A DNA stretch of 64,000 nucleotides from positions 46,172,001-46,236,000 of the forward strand of contig NC_081414.1 in the NCBI RefSeq assembly GCF_030272615.1. The letters are read 5' to 3'. The notes below the pieces were generated by a model. It saw nothing but the letters and a program-made list of their open reading frames with translations. It was not told where the DNA came from and did not search any database. Below, piece by piece: positions 49,862-60,217 of the stretch. The stretch comes from Cryptomeria japonica. Taxonomy: Eukaryota > Streptophyta > Pinopsida > Cupressales > Cupressaceae. Every line of letters starts with the position of its first letter. The first letter of the stretch is position 1. The position numbers were made by a program, and so were the translations under genes.

Positions 49862-49898
49862 ATCTTCCTCAAGCTGTTAGGCTTCTTCCAAGGAACTA

Positions 49899-49913
49899 AG
49901 CTCTAATACCAAT
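49899..49913 (-). other. Primer-binding site of base copia element
   Basis: On the minus strand the 5' LTR ends TTGATTCCAACA and is followed by ATTGGTATTAGAGCTTAG, one change from the tRNA-iMet complement TGGTATCAGAGC. This sets the element's orientation as minus. Confidence 0.8.
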
Positions 49914-50129
49914 TGTTGGAATCAATGAACACTGAGAGGGGGGGTGAATCTATGTTTCTCAATTTACAAACTTGTTAAGCTGATTCTCAAACCAATAGAT
50001 GAATAAGAATGAAAGTACAGTGCAAAAACATAAAGCAATCAACCACACAACCATAACACCAAGATTTTTACGTGAAAACTTGGAAAGGAAAAAACCACGG
50101 TGGGATTTGAACCCACAATATTATTATAC
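49914..50129 (-). repeat. Right LTR of base copia element, piece 1
   Basis: TGTTGGAATC...TTATTATAC; ends at the TR-GAG insertion. Contains GAGAGGGGGGGTGAATC. Confidence 0.85.
50100..50116 (-). promoter_or_regulatory. tRNA T-arm / B-box-like hairpin, right LTR copy
   Basis: Identical to the copy at 42287-42303 (GTGGGTTCAAATCCCAC on the minus strand), although flanking LTR sequence differs. Confidence 0.45.
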
Positions 50130-50579
50130 TGTTGGTGCAAATAATTATTCATCATGGATATTATTACACTTTACTTAAGTTTACTTAGGTACATGCATTT
50201 CATAGTAGTTTGGGTATGAGACACTTGGGTGTTTGTGCCACATTGGGATAGTGTGTGTAGGAGAAATTCCACCTTTTATGGTGTTGATCTTGTTGTTACA
50301 CTCCACATTCAGTGGGTGATCCACCTCATGTGGACTATTATATTATTTCTCGTACCTACCCACACCTATTTCCTACCTACCCTTGTTTCTTATTGAGCCA
50401 CATGTCATGTTTGTGTGCTCACATATCCCTAGCTTTGCCTATATAAGCAAGCTCATCTACACTATATGTAATTGATATTGATCATTTTTCTATTGATGAG
50501 AATACAGTTTATTCTTGTCCTATATTGTGTCTTTATTTTGTACATTTCATTGAGCTCTTGATCTTGGCAAAATCTCACA
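50130..50579 (+). repeat. 5' LTR of TR-GAG element
   Basis: 450 bp. CTATATAAGCAAGC near 50442 is a good TATA-box region and is conserved in the 3' LTR near 54900. Confidence 0.95.
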
Positions 50580-50592
50580 TGGTATCAGAGCC
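50580..50592 (+). other. Primer-binding site of TR-GAG element
   Basis: TGGTATCAGAGCC directly follows the LTR end; exact plant initiator-tRNA-Met complement. Confidence 0.95.
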
Positions 50593-52093
50593 ATTGGGGC
50601 TTCATTAATTCGTCTTGAAGAGGCATTATTGTGATGTCAAGAGGCAGATCTGAGGAGCAGCATCATTTGGAGGCGTCCTAGACCAGATCCAACCCCATCA
50701 TTGCGTCCAGAAGGCTGTTTCCATGAATTTTGGTTATAAAGTCGGCCTATTTTGGTGAGAAAATTTTTTTTCTCCAATTTTGCTAGTATTGTATGAATTT
50801 CGAATTTTTTATTATAATTTTCGAAAAAAATAAATAAAAATTTTCTGAAGTTATTTTTCAAAAAATCAAAAAATTAAAAAAAAAATTGGAAAAATTTTGA
50901 AAAAAAAAAATTGAAAAAAAAAAAAAAAAAAAAAAAAAAAAGAAGAGGCAAGTTTTTGGGGGGTCCGCAGACCCCCCCCCCCTGACCCCGTAGTTTGTAG
51001 ACTGCAGGTCTGCAGCACAGTACATCGCCGGCCGCACAATACACCGCCGGCCCGGCCGTGCCTCATTCTGCTCGCTGCAGCACCGGTCCCGATGCTGCCA
51101 CCATCCGCACGGTCTTCTCCCCGATGTCGTCGAAGACTCTGGTCCCACCGCTGCTGCCCCCGCTCCGCACGCAGGTTCCCTCCGGTAGCAGCTCCGCCTA
51201 GTGACGCCCTCAGCCTTCAGTGCCTCCCAGCGCCAATGCCGCCTCTCCAGCCATAGACCCTGCCACACAGATAGCCGACTAGTCACCTAGACCGACGAAT
51301 CCCGCGCCCGCCACGTGGCAGGTGGCCACTGGCCCGTGGGTTACACCGTACACACACGTCAGATTTCCGTACAGCGACATGCAGGCCCTCCATACACATA
51401 GTCACCATGCCATGTCATCCATATGTACTGCACAGTCAGCGCCACATCAGCAGGGTTTGGAAATTTTTGGACCCCCCTCTCATTGAGCTTTTTGATTTTG
51501 TAGTTCAACTTCAAATGGCCATAACTTGCTCATTTTTGCTCCTTTTTGGGTGCAATTTTTTTTGAAATGGGCTAGAATTTCATGCTCTCTGAAATGGTGA
51601 AGAAATTTTTTGATTTTGATGCACTTATTTTTCAAAAAATGCAGTTTTTGGTGACTATACCTGAGTAATCCCAGTTTTTGCAACTTCAGAGGCTTCGTTT
51701 GGGGTCATACGACCTCCTTTTTAGGTGTTATTTTTTTTGAAAGTTTGTATTTTTTTGTCTACTTTCACATAATGCTATCAGATTGATGCCATTGTAAGTA
51801 AAAATTGTACTTTCAGATTTTGGCCATTTTTTGGCTCTCTTGGTACTTGTATATTTGCTTGAATCTCAGTTAGATTCATTGCACTATTGATTGAAGTCTC
51901 TTGTATCTCATTTGAGAAGTTGTAAAATTTGCATCATAAGTCCACTTTGCCTTGTTTTGCAAGTGGCTCATTGTAATCACACTAAGTATAAAGTGCCAAA
52001 ATCATCACTTTAGGGGGGGTACTTTGATTGATTGAATTTGGGGGGGTGTCTCTTGTGCTTTTTTGCTCTTGTGTTCCTTCCTTTTTTGATGCT
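50593..52093 (+). other. 1.5-kb leader of TR-GAG element
   Basis: An A-rich block (50860-50945) is followed by a sharp switch to GC-rich sequence (50960-51400: CCCCCCCCCC run, GCCGGCCG words). AT-rich sequence follows to the gag start. No long ORF on the plus strand. The GC island is unlike everything around it. Confidence 0.7.
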
Positions 52094-54373
52094 ATGGGTT
52101 CTTCTAAGTTTCCTCTCTTAACTCCTCATAATTATGCTACTTGGAAAATTGATGCATGGAGTAAACTTATGGAAAAAAGACTCACTCATTACATTGATGG
52201 AACTATTGTTGCTCTAGCTGATCCTAAGGTTGATCTAGTTGGTCACTTGGATTGGCTCACTAAAAATATCATGGCAATTGGTACCTTAAGAAAGTATGTA
52301 TCAAAGGATCTCATTTTTCATATTGAGAAATGTACTCTAATCAAGGATGCTTGGCAAAAGTTTCAAGACTTGTATGGTCAAGTTGATGAGATTAGGGGAT
52401 ATCAAATTGATAGTGATCTCACCATGTTAGATCCCAAGAACTTTGATACTATACAAGATTATGTCACTAAGGCAAATGAGTTGAGGGCACAACTCAAAGA
52501 TCGTGTCATTGATAAGAAGGATACTCAATTGATATTCAACTTGATAGGCAAACTTCCACAAGAATATGCAACATTTGTTTCTAGTTTCCAAACCCATAGG
52601 ATGACAATGGGTTCAAGCTATAAAATGCCTACATTTGATTCTTTCAATGAAATGTTGATGATGGAACAAATTAAGTTGATAAGCATGGGCATTCTTAAGG
52701 CTTCTAAGTCTCAAGCATTAGTGGCAAATCAAGGGAACAAAGGAAATCAAGGAAAGAACAACTCAAACAAGAAGAAATGGCAATCAAAGCCTAAAGAAAA
52801 AGCACCATCTTCTCCACAACAAGGAGATTCATCCTCTTCCAAGAGAGATAATTCACCAAAGAGGGAGAGACCTACTTGTGCTTATTGTAAAAAGATTGGT
52901 CATGAGGAGCATCGTTGCCATTCTAAGAAGATTGATGAGCTCACACATATCATCAAAAAGCATAACATTGATTTGCCTAAAGTCTACAAGAAGGATGATT
53001 CATCAACTTCCACTTCCTCACATTCAAAAGGAAAAGGGCAAGCATTCATGGCTTCTACAAGTGGGAAGACTCACTCTTTTGGAACAAGAAAAGGAAAAGC
53101 TCTATGTGCTACTATCAGTCATGATTCAGAGAGATGGCTTCTAGATTCAAGGGCTTCTCATCATATGGCATCTTGGTAGTCTATGTTCTCTACATTTGAG
53201 CCTTACACCATGCCACAAATTTTGATGGGCAATCATACATACATGGATATGATTGGGAAAGGATCTATTGACATTGGGGATAACTCCTTCAATGATGTGT
53301 TGTGTGTACCCCACTTGACAAACAATCTCCTTTCTATCTATCAAATCACACATGGTGCAACTAAGAGAGTTGTGGAGTTCACACCTGACTTAGTTTTCAT
53401 TAGAGACTTAGAGACTAGAGCTATCATTGCGACTGGGGTGGTTGATCATGCATCTCGGTTATACTTCTTTTCAGAATTTGTTGATGATGATGATTTCACA
53501 TTTGATGATTCTACACATGATGATCACACTTCTTGTGATGGTTCAGTTTTTGAGGAGAACTTTGGACACTTGAACATGGGGATTCTCACATGTGACCTCA
53601 TTCTTGAGTCTTGTATTTCATCTCCTCATATTGATATCACATCACCTATTGCACCTGATGATGTAGATAGTGTGACAGTTTTGCCTTCATGTGATTCAGT
53701 GCAGCAGGATATTCATTGTCTTCCAGCTTCAGATTCATGGGATGATTACTTGACAGACATTGTAGGTTTGTTTGTGGAATCCTACATTGCAGATTTGGGA
53801 AACATCATTGATGACATTCATCTTCTCTTTGATGAAGATGATCCTTCTTCGATTGTTGCGAGGGAACACTCTAACCCTCTTGTTCATTCTCTACATGATC
53901 AATCTTTAGAGGTTGACATGATTGTGGATACTTATGTATAGCAGTTGGAGGAGGTCTCTTTATGATTTGAGGAGACAAATGAATCTTTGGGACATGTTCT
54001 ACATCCATCTCCACTAGATCTTGGAGTGCCTTTTTCAGCAGTGTGGCACAGTTTACCACCTTTGGAGGGGGTATCTTTTCACATCGACATGGGGACACTT
54101 GAGCAGTTTTCAAAGCTTCCTTTCATCATGAGTTTTCTTCATACATCTTCCCTTCATGATTGGGGAGACTTCATGGATACACCTTTGGTTTTGTTTCTTC
54201 CTAAGGGGAGGAATGTTGTTCGACGTGCGTGGAGTAGTTTCTTCATACATCGAGCTTCTATCATTGGTGCAGATTCTCCATTGAGGGGGGGTCACAGTTT
54301 GACTTCTCTTCTTCTCTCATATGGGGGGGACTTTTTCCTCACATGGGGTATTGTTCTTCACATTCTTCTATGA
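52094..54373 (+). pseudogene. Copia gag with broken protease start (TR-GAG)
   Basis: MGSSKFPLLTPHNYATWKID opens a typical copia gag, followed by LYGQVDEIRGYQIDSDLTML and LIGKLPQEYATFVSSFQTHR. A Ser/Lys-rich linker leads to knuckle CAYCKKIGHEEHRC near 52876. The protease motif WLLDSRASHHM near 53137 has Arg where DSG needs Gly, then a stop at 53177. The frame stays open (53183-53941, 53987-54373) through the rest of a protease-like region (FNDVLCVPHLTNNLLSIYQI). An acidic DDDD-rich tail of unknown origin follows where integrase should start. Gag itself (52094-53136) has no stop and could make protein. Confidence 0.85.
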
Positions 54374-54581
54374 GAGTTCTCTTGTATGTTTTCATCTCTC
54401 TTTTGGGGGAGGGTTTTTTCCCATTGGGTTTTTCTCTCTTTCCCCACTTTGTGAGAGATTTCAATGCATTGGTTTGCATTTGCATTTGTTCATGGGTACC
54501 TAACATGGCCTCGTAGCTAGGACCCATCTTGCATTGCTTAGTTGCATTGTAGACTTAAGTGCATTCCCCTAAGTTGCACTT

Positions 54582-54590
54582 AAGGGGGGG
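54582..54590 (+). other. Polypurine tract of TR-GAG element
   Basis: AAGGGGGGG directly before the 3' LTR. Confidence 0.9.
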
Positions 54591-55040
54591 TGTTGGTGTA
54601 AATAATTATTCATCATGGATATTATTACACTTTACTTAAGTTTACTTAGGTGCATGCATTTCATAGTAGTTTGGGTATGAGACACTTGGGTGTTTGTGCC
54701 ACATTGGGATAGTGTGTGTAGGAGAAATTCCACCTTTTATAGTGTTGATCTTGTTGTTACACTCCACATTCAGTGGGTGATCCACCTCATGTGGACTATT
54801 ATATTATTTCTCCTACCTACCCACACCTATTTCCTACCTACCCTTGTTTCTTATTGAGCCACATGTCATGTTTGTGTGCTCACATATCCCTAGCTTTGCC
54901 TATATAAGCAAGCTCATCTACATTGTATGTAATTGATATTGATCATTTTTCTATTAATGAGAATACAGTTTATTCTTGTCCTATATTGTGTCTCTATTTT
55001 GTATATTTCATTGAGCTCTTGATCTTGGCAAAATCTCACA
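54591..55040 (+). repeat. 3' LTR of TR-GAG element
   Basis: Same 450 bp as 50130-50579 with about nine single-base differences and no indel seen. Confidence 0.95.
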
Positions 55041-55045
55041 TATAC

Positions 55046-55327
55046 TATGGCCAGAAGTATGATAATATTACATACAGGGAATGCACTTGCATTTAGGCAC
55101 ACTGCCTAGAGCTCACTACTCAAATACAAAATAGGGCTACAACCTAGAGGAAGGCTCACTACCTTACAGGCGATTACAATTGTTACAATAATGAATGAAC
55201 TAAAGTATAGCATCTACATATGCCAAAAAATAGTTCATCTTAGGCTCAAATTGACTTTTGCAACTGTTCTGACTATCTGCTCAGTTTTCCTTCTCTATCA
55301 TATACCAGAGAACCAAAATATTCAATC
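55046..55327 (-). repeat. Right LTR of base copia element, piece 2
   Basis: Matches 43862-44132 region of the left LTR (TAGGGCTACAACC, ATGAATGAACT). It ends TTCAATC at the next insertion. Confidence 0.85.
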
Positions 55328-55468
55328 TGTTGGGCCCATATAAAATTTTCATCCCATATGCATCCCTGTATGAAGTAATGCTTGTCTAATTGATCCTTAG
55401 TTAGTCATCAGTCAAGAACTTGCTTGAATTTTTGCTCATGTCATTCGGTCCTTGTTAGGTTCCATTGC

Positions 55469-55528
55469 ATTGAACTTGAACCTTGAACTTGAACTTGAAC
55501 CTTTTTGGTTCAAGGTTCAAAGTTCAAT
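55469..55528. repeat. Large stem-loop of GAACTT/GGTTCAA repeats
   Basis: CATTGAACTTGAACC... pairs with ...GGTTCAAAGTTCAATG around CTTTTTGG. Arms are made of 6-7 bp GAACTT/AAGTTC units. Confidence 0.8.
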
Positions 55529-55602
55529 GAGCATTGTTTCGAGTGTCTTTCCTCCCATGCAATTTTAAGCTTTGTTAGTTCTTGTTGGCATTTTGCATTC
55601 TT

Positions 55603-55648
55603 TGAACCTTGAACTTGAACCCTTTTGGTTCAAGGTTCAAGGTTCAAG
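55603..55648. repeat. Second stem-loop of the same type
   Basis: TTGAACCTTGAACTTGAACC faces GGTTCAAGGTTCAAGGTTCAA across CCTTTT; about 75 bp after the first. Confidence 0.8.
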
Positions 55649-56200
55649 ATTTGTCATGTTAATATCATTTTGTGATGATTTTGCAAGGCTCTGAGCTTTA
55701 TGTATAGGTTCCTTGGAAGGCATGTGATTTTCCACGTGGTGATGGCATGGACTTTCAGAACATGATAGACGACCACTGAGGGAAGGAATATTCTTTCTCT
55801 AATAATTTGAAATTTGCCATTTATGGCAAGTATGTGTGAAGATCTGCTGTGTCAGAAGAGAAGTGACTTAACGGTTAAGGTGTACCTCAACGCAACTATT
55901 TCAAAGTAAGGTCACACAAACAAGGAGTAATGAAGGCAACTTTAGTAATGATAGGTAAGATTTTCTCCGTTTTAAAACTAAGTAGTTGTCTCATCGGGAT
56001 TATTATTTTCTTGAGAAGATTTTGAGGAGTTTTCAGAAGGGGAAAAATAGGCCGCGATAAAGGTTTACAGAGGGCAGAGGAAAGTATGTTCAACAATTTT
56101 ATAAATTGCTGCAGTTTGTTTTAAAAGATCTGGGTGTTCTTTTAGCTGCTTGTTTTTGTTTTCACTTTCCTTCTTCTCTTGGGATTGATTAGGGAAAACC

Positions 56201-59200
56201 ATGAACCAAAATATGAGGCCTGTTTTGCCCAAATTGATGAGCTTGTCTTCCCTTGTAAGCTCTTTACCAGAGTTGGGTGACACAACGCTGGTTCAGCTAG
56301 ATTTAGAGGTCTTTATGGAGAGAGTAAATAATTCAATCGCAGACCCCATGATGAGAGATGTGGCTCAGAGTGGATTATTAGAAGCCATTGCCTTCCCCAC
56401 ATCTACTCCCTACCCTGAGTTAGTCTTAGAATGTATGAATCATTATGACAAGGGAAATAGGTGCATAAGGAAAAATGATGGTGAAGTCTTGTTGTCTATT
56501 GATAGACAGACAGTAATGGCAACCATGGGTATTCCACACCGGGAACCCTATGAAGACTGGACCATTGGTAAATCTTACGGGATTTTCTTTGAGAAGAAGC
56601 AATATTATAGAACTGTGATAGCATGAAATTGGCTCTTAAGATTCCAAAAAGGGGGCTCAAGGCTATCGAGACCTTTAACTCATGAACATTTAATTCTAGC
56701 AATCCGAGATTTGGTCATACTGCTAAGCAGGATGAAGGGTAATTCTCACTCTTTTTACTGGGAAGACTGGATGTATTTCTTCACTAGGTCACTCTAGATA
56801 GAAACCGATTCATTGACTAAGGAACTGTTATTGTGGAAAGATTACATCAAGGTCTGAGTAATTATTTTGGAATGCCTAATTTTTATATGTCATCCTATCT
56901 GCTATACATGCTTGCCTGTGTTAGAGAGTGGTCGGGGTTGTCTCATGTAAAATGGGTTCAAGGCATGAGGATTCATGAGTATCATCCTAATCTGACTTTG
57001 AAAGGGCATGTTGATGATTATCTCCATTGGAATGATGTTTTTGCTGGAAGGTTGACCTTTGAATTATAGGGTAATTTGCATAGAAGAATGTCTACAGAGG
57101 CAGTTGAGCTTGTTAACATATATGGCAGTTTCTTTATATAGTTCAACCATTTCACTTATTTAAGAGTCAGAGGATTTAAGGGTGAACCCTTTAGACTTCC
57201 CAGGTACGTTTCAGACTCCTACATTTTGATCAAAGTATCTAGACAGCTTGCTTATGTTGCAAAAGATTATGGTGAGGACTCCAATACAAGCGGAATTTTT
57301 CCCATTGATTTAGGCCATTATAGCTATAGATCAGTTTCTGATGCATTGAACCTTGAACTTGAATTTAAAAGGTTTAATTTGATGTCCTTTGTAAAAAGGG
57401 ATAACTTCAACAGTAAGGGTTTCATTGCTCAGTATGTAAAAAAAGTGGCACCTGATCAACATGTTCCTCAGTTGGAGGATTATTGGGAGGGTTGCTAGGA
57501 TGAATTCAAAGTACGGAGAAGGAGTTGGTCTAGACTAACTTTGAGGCAAATTCATGACATGAAATTACCCATGGATACCTTAGGTGTCACTACCGATGAT
57601 GAAGACATACTTGACTAAGTGTTTATGAAACGGGTCCATGATGAACCTCTTCTGGAAGTAGATTGGAACAAGAAGATGGGGGATAGTATTTAGACACAGA
57701 CTTTTAGTGTAATTTGAAGGATGGAAAATTGGCTTAGGAGTTGCCATTTTCATTTGGCATGAGCCACCAGTTCAAGAAGAAAAAGTGGGAAGAGGAGTAC
57801 TGCAAGTAAAACTTTTGTTGTGACTAACATTCCCATTTCTGATGTAGGAAAAGCACAGGCAAGGATTAAAGAAGAGAAACTTGACATCGGGGTTGAGCTT
57901 TCTGTTGCTGGCCAAGTTACCAGATCAAGATCCAAGAAGGGTTTCAAACCGTCAGCTTCTCACCTCATTCTAGATTTGGACCCAGAGGAAACACCAAGCA
58001 AGATGACATCCCCTGTTTCTGAAGCAGACAAGGTTTAAATTAACATAGATACTATTTTTCAGGACTCAGGAACACTCAAAATCTAGTCTCATATAGACCA
58101 TACCACGCTGCCATCCTTAGCAGGGATTCCATCCATGCCTTCAAAAGAGATAACCCCAACACCAAAATGGCTAAGTGATTCAATCACTAGGAAAAGGAAT
58201 GTAGTTCCGATTTCAGTATCAATGGAGGATGCCGTGAGTAAATGCCTGGGAAGGTCTACAAAGCCCAAAAAGTTAAAAATAGAGGCAATGATTGAATTTG
58301 ATGAAAATACGAAGCATTGGACTATGGACATTGCTAAACCTGAGCCTAACAAAGATGCTGCTATGATTTTAGAAGCAAACTATGCTATTGAACGAATAGA
58401 TTTGGGAATCAGAACCAGAGCCGTGGATGTTAAGCACTTGGAGACTTCCACCAAATGAATTATCTCCCATGCCTGGAAAGATGAGAGGGACAAGGTTGAG
58501 TTGAAACAAAGTTTAACACAAATGGCCTAGTATATCCATGCTTTGCAGAATAGCCCATTGCCATTGTCTTAACATTCAGGTCCATTTAGTCCAAAAACAC
58601 CTAGCAATAAAAAATTCTTGGATGAAGTTCAACAAAACAGGATGATCGTTGAGGTTTTCTCAAAATGGCTCACCTCGATCATGTACCAGGCAACTAATTA
58701 CATAACTGACTTGGTCCAAATTTTCAAGGATGCCAATTAGGTCACCAAAGCCCTAGACTCTGACTTGGTCTCATGGCAGAAGGAGAAATCTAAATGGGTT
58801 GTGATTTCGAAGCAGATGAGGGATATTAAGCGTTATGGTCTAATGAACTTTCTTGCTGAAAACCAAGTATCAGGACTAAATGAAGATATCATGTTCATTT
58901 ACAAGGAGAGTATTGAGTGGCACAACCAGATTATTGAGTAGGGTTATAATGAGTCAACCAGTCTGTGTGGTGAATTAACAACCTTGAGGGTGACCATGCA
59001 GAAGGACTTACACTGCATGGATGTTCAATTACTTAAGGAGGTCAGTGAAACTCTAGAAGACACCACGAAGATGATTAACCAGTTCGCTAGACACATTAGA
59101 CAGATCAAGATGGAGAAATCCTTGTCCGTGGAAGACTTTACAAGGATCTCTAAAGTGGAATCAATGAGCATCATTTGCCTCGATCATCTAGATTCACACA

Positions 59201-59409
59201 GAGATAGAGTGCAAATGGTAAAGAGGAAAAAGGAGCTCTGGAAGTAGAGGGTTATTCATATCAGTTTGCCGCACGTAACTGTAATCCAAGAGTTTTCAAA
59301 AGTGCATCAAGAGTGGAGTGTGGCCAAGGTGGTGATGGTGTCTGTCCAAGACACCAACCTGAGCGATCACACCAGAACTAAGCAGACTGCATGACTAGCA
59401 CTGCTGGCA
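56201..59409 (+). pseudogene. About 1,060-codon ORF of unknown function in the 4.8-kb element
   Basis: Starts MNQNMRPVLPKLMSLSSLVS at 56201. One -1 frameshift near 56840 separates the first part from a single frame that continues, with about a dozen stops (mostly TGA and TAG where Trp or Gln would fit), to about 59409. The N-terminal half looks globular: LLEAIAFPTSTPYPELVLEC, DGEVLLSIDRQTVMATMGIP, FYWEDWMYFF and YLLYMLACVREWSGLSHVKW. The C-terminal half is charged and helical (LLKEVSETLEDTTKMINQFA). I see no RT, integrase, transposase or zinc-knuckle motif. The general layout (globular half, then charged helical half) resembles ORF2 of the base copia element, but clear homology was not shown. 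Confidence 0.5.
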
Positions 59410-60113
59410 GTTGTTTGCCAGTGAGTCTAGTTATTTTCTTTAGATTTTGGTTATACAGTTAGGGTTGATTTCTATTAACTCTTACGAGTTAATTTTACTT
59501 TGGTTAAAAAGAACTATTGGGTCTGGTGACCTATAAATATCTTATGTAATGACTTTGAAAGGGTTCACTAAGTTTTTGAAAAAGACTATCTTTAAGATTA
59601 GCTAAGAACATTTTGTGTATGAAGAAAGTAGATAATCATCAGTGAATGTGAAATCTTATTAACAACTATTTACAGTTTCAAATCTGTGTGTTTGATTTTG
59701 AAGTTTGATTTCTGTGTAAATCTATTTCGAGGAAGGGGTTGTTATACTTTCTATATGTGCAAAAAATTATTGGCTAAGTTTATCTTTATGAGCTTTTTCA
59801 TTTTGTTTTAGTGTTCGTATGAAGTCTGTCAGCTTTATATAAAAGGTTATATATGGATTAGTGCTTGCATTCATTTTGTATCAACTGGTGTATGCAATTG
59901 CCTTTAAGTGATTTCTGGTGAAAAACATTCTATTGATTGTATGTAATTTGGAGCCGAATGAATATTTACTAGAGGGCGTTGTACCTAAATTTAGAGGTTA
60001 ATCAATTAGATGATTTTCCAACTATTTGGTAGAAAATTTGTTTGCTTTCCTATGTTTCACAGTGCTTTAAATTAAATAAATAAGGAAAGACAAATTTGTT
60101 TACCAACACAATC

Positions 60114-60217
60114 ACATTCACCAACCTTCGCAAATTCGCTCATACAAACTTTTCACATACATCTCATTCATCAAAAAGTTCAACCAATTCGGTCTTATAT
60201 ATCTGCATCAACAAAAT
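60114..60217 (-). repeat. Right LTR of base copia element, piece 3
   Basis: CACATTCACC...CATCAACAAAAT matches 44138-44237 of the left LTR (TCTCATTCATCAAAA, GTTCAACCAA). Confidence 0.85.

Larger units (their letters stand above)
50130..55040 (+). mobile_element. TR-GAG copia element (gag only, two near-identical LTRs)
   Basis: LTRs of 450 bp each, starting TGTTGGTG and ending AATCTCACA, are flanked by a perfect duplication TATAC (50125-50129; 55041-55045). I count about nine mismatches between them (2%), so it is the youngest insertion in the nest. The interior has primer site, long leader, a gag-protease ORF and a polypurine tract, but no integrase, RT or RNase H. This is the layout described for TR-GAG elements: mobilised in trans while supplying only gag. 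It sits in the right LTR of the base copia element, on the opposite strand. Confidence 0.95.
55328..60108 (+). mobile_element. 4.8-kb LTR-less element with TGTTGG...CCAACA ends
   Basis: The intact left LTR reads TTCAATCACATTCACC; here the right LTR reads TTCAATC, then 4,781 bp, then CAATCACATTCACC. The duplication is CAATC (55323-55327; 60109-60113). The element starts TGTTGGGCCC and ends TTTACCAACA, like an LTR element, but I find no internal copy of either end, no primer site and no polypurine tract. It carries one long decayed ORF. Either it is a very long solo LTR that contains a gene or it belongs to another class. Confidence 0.75.
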
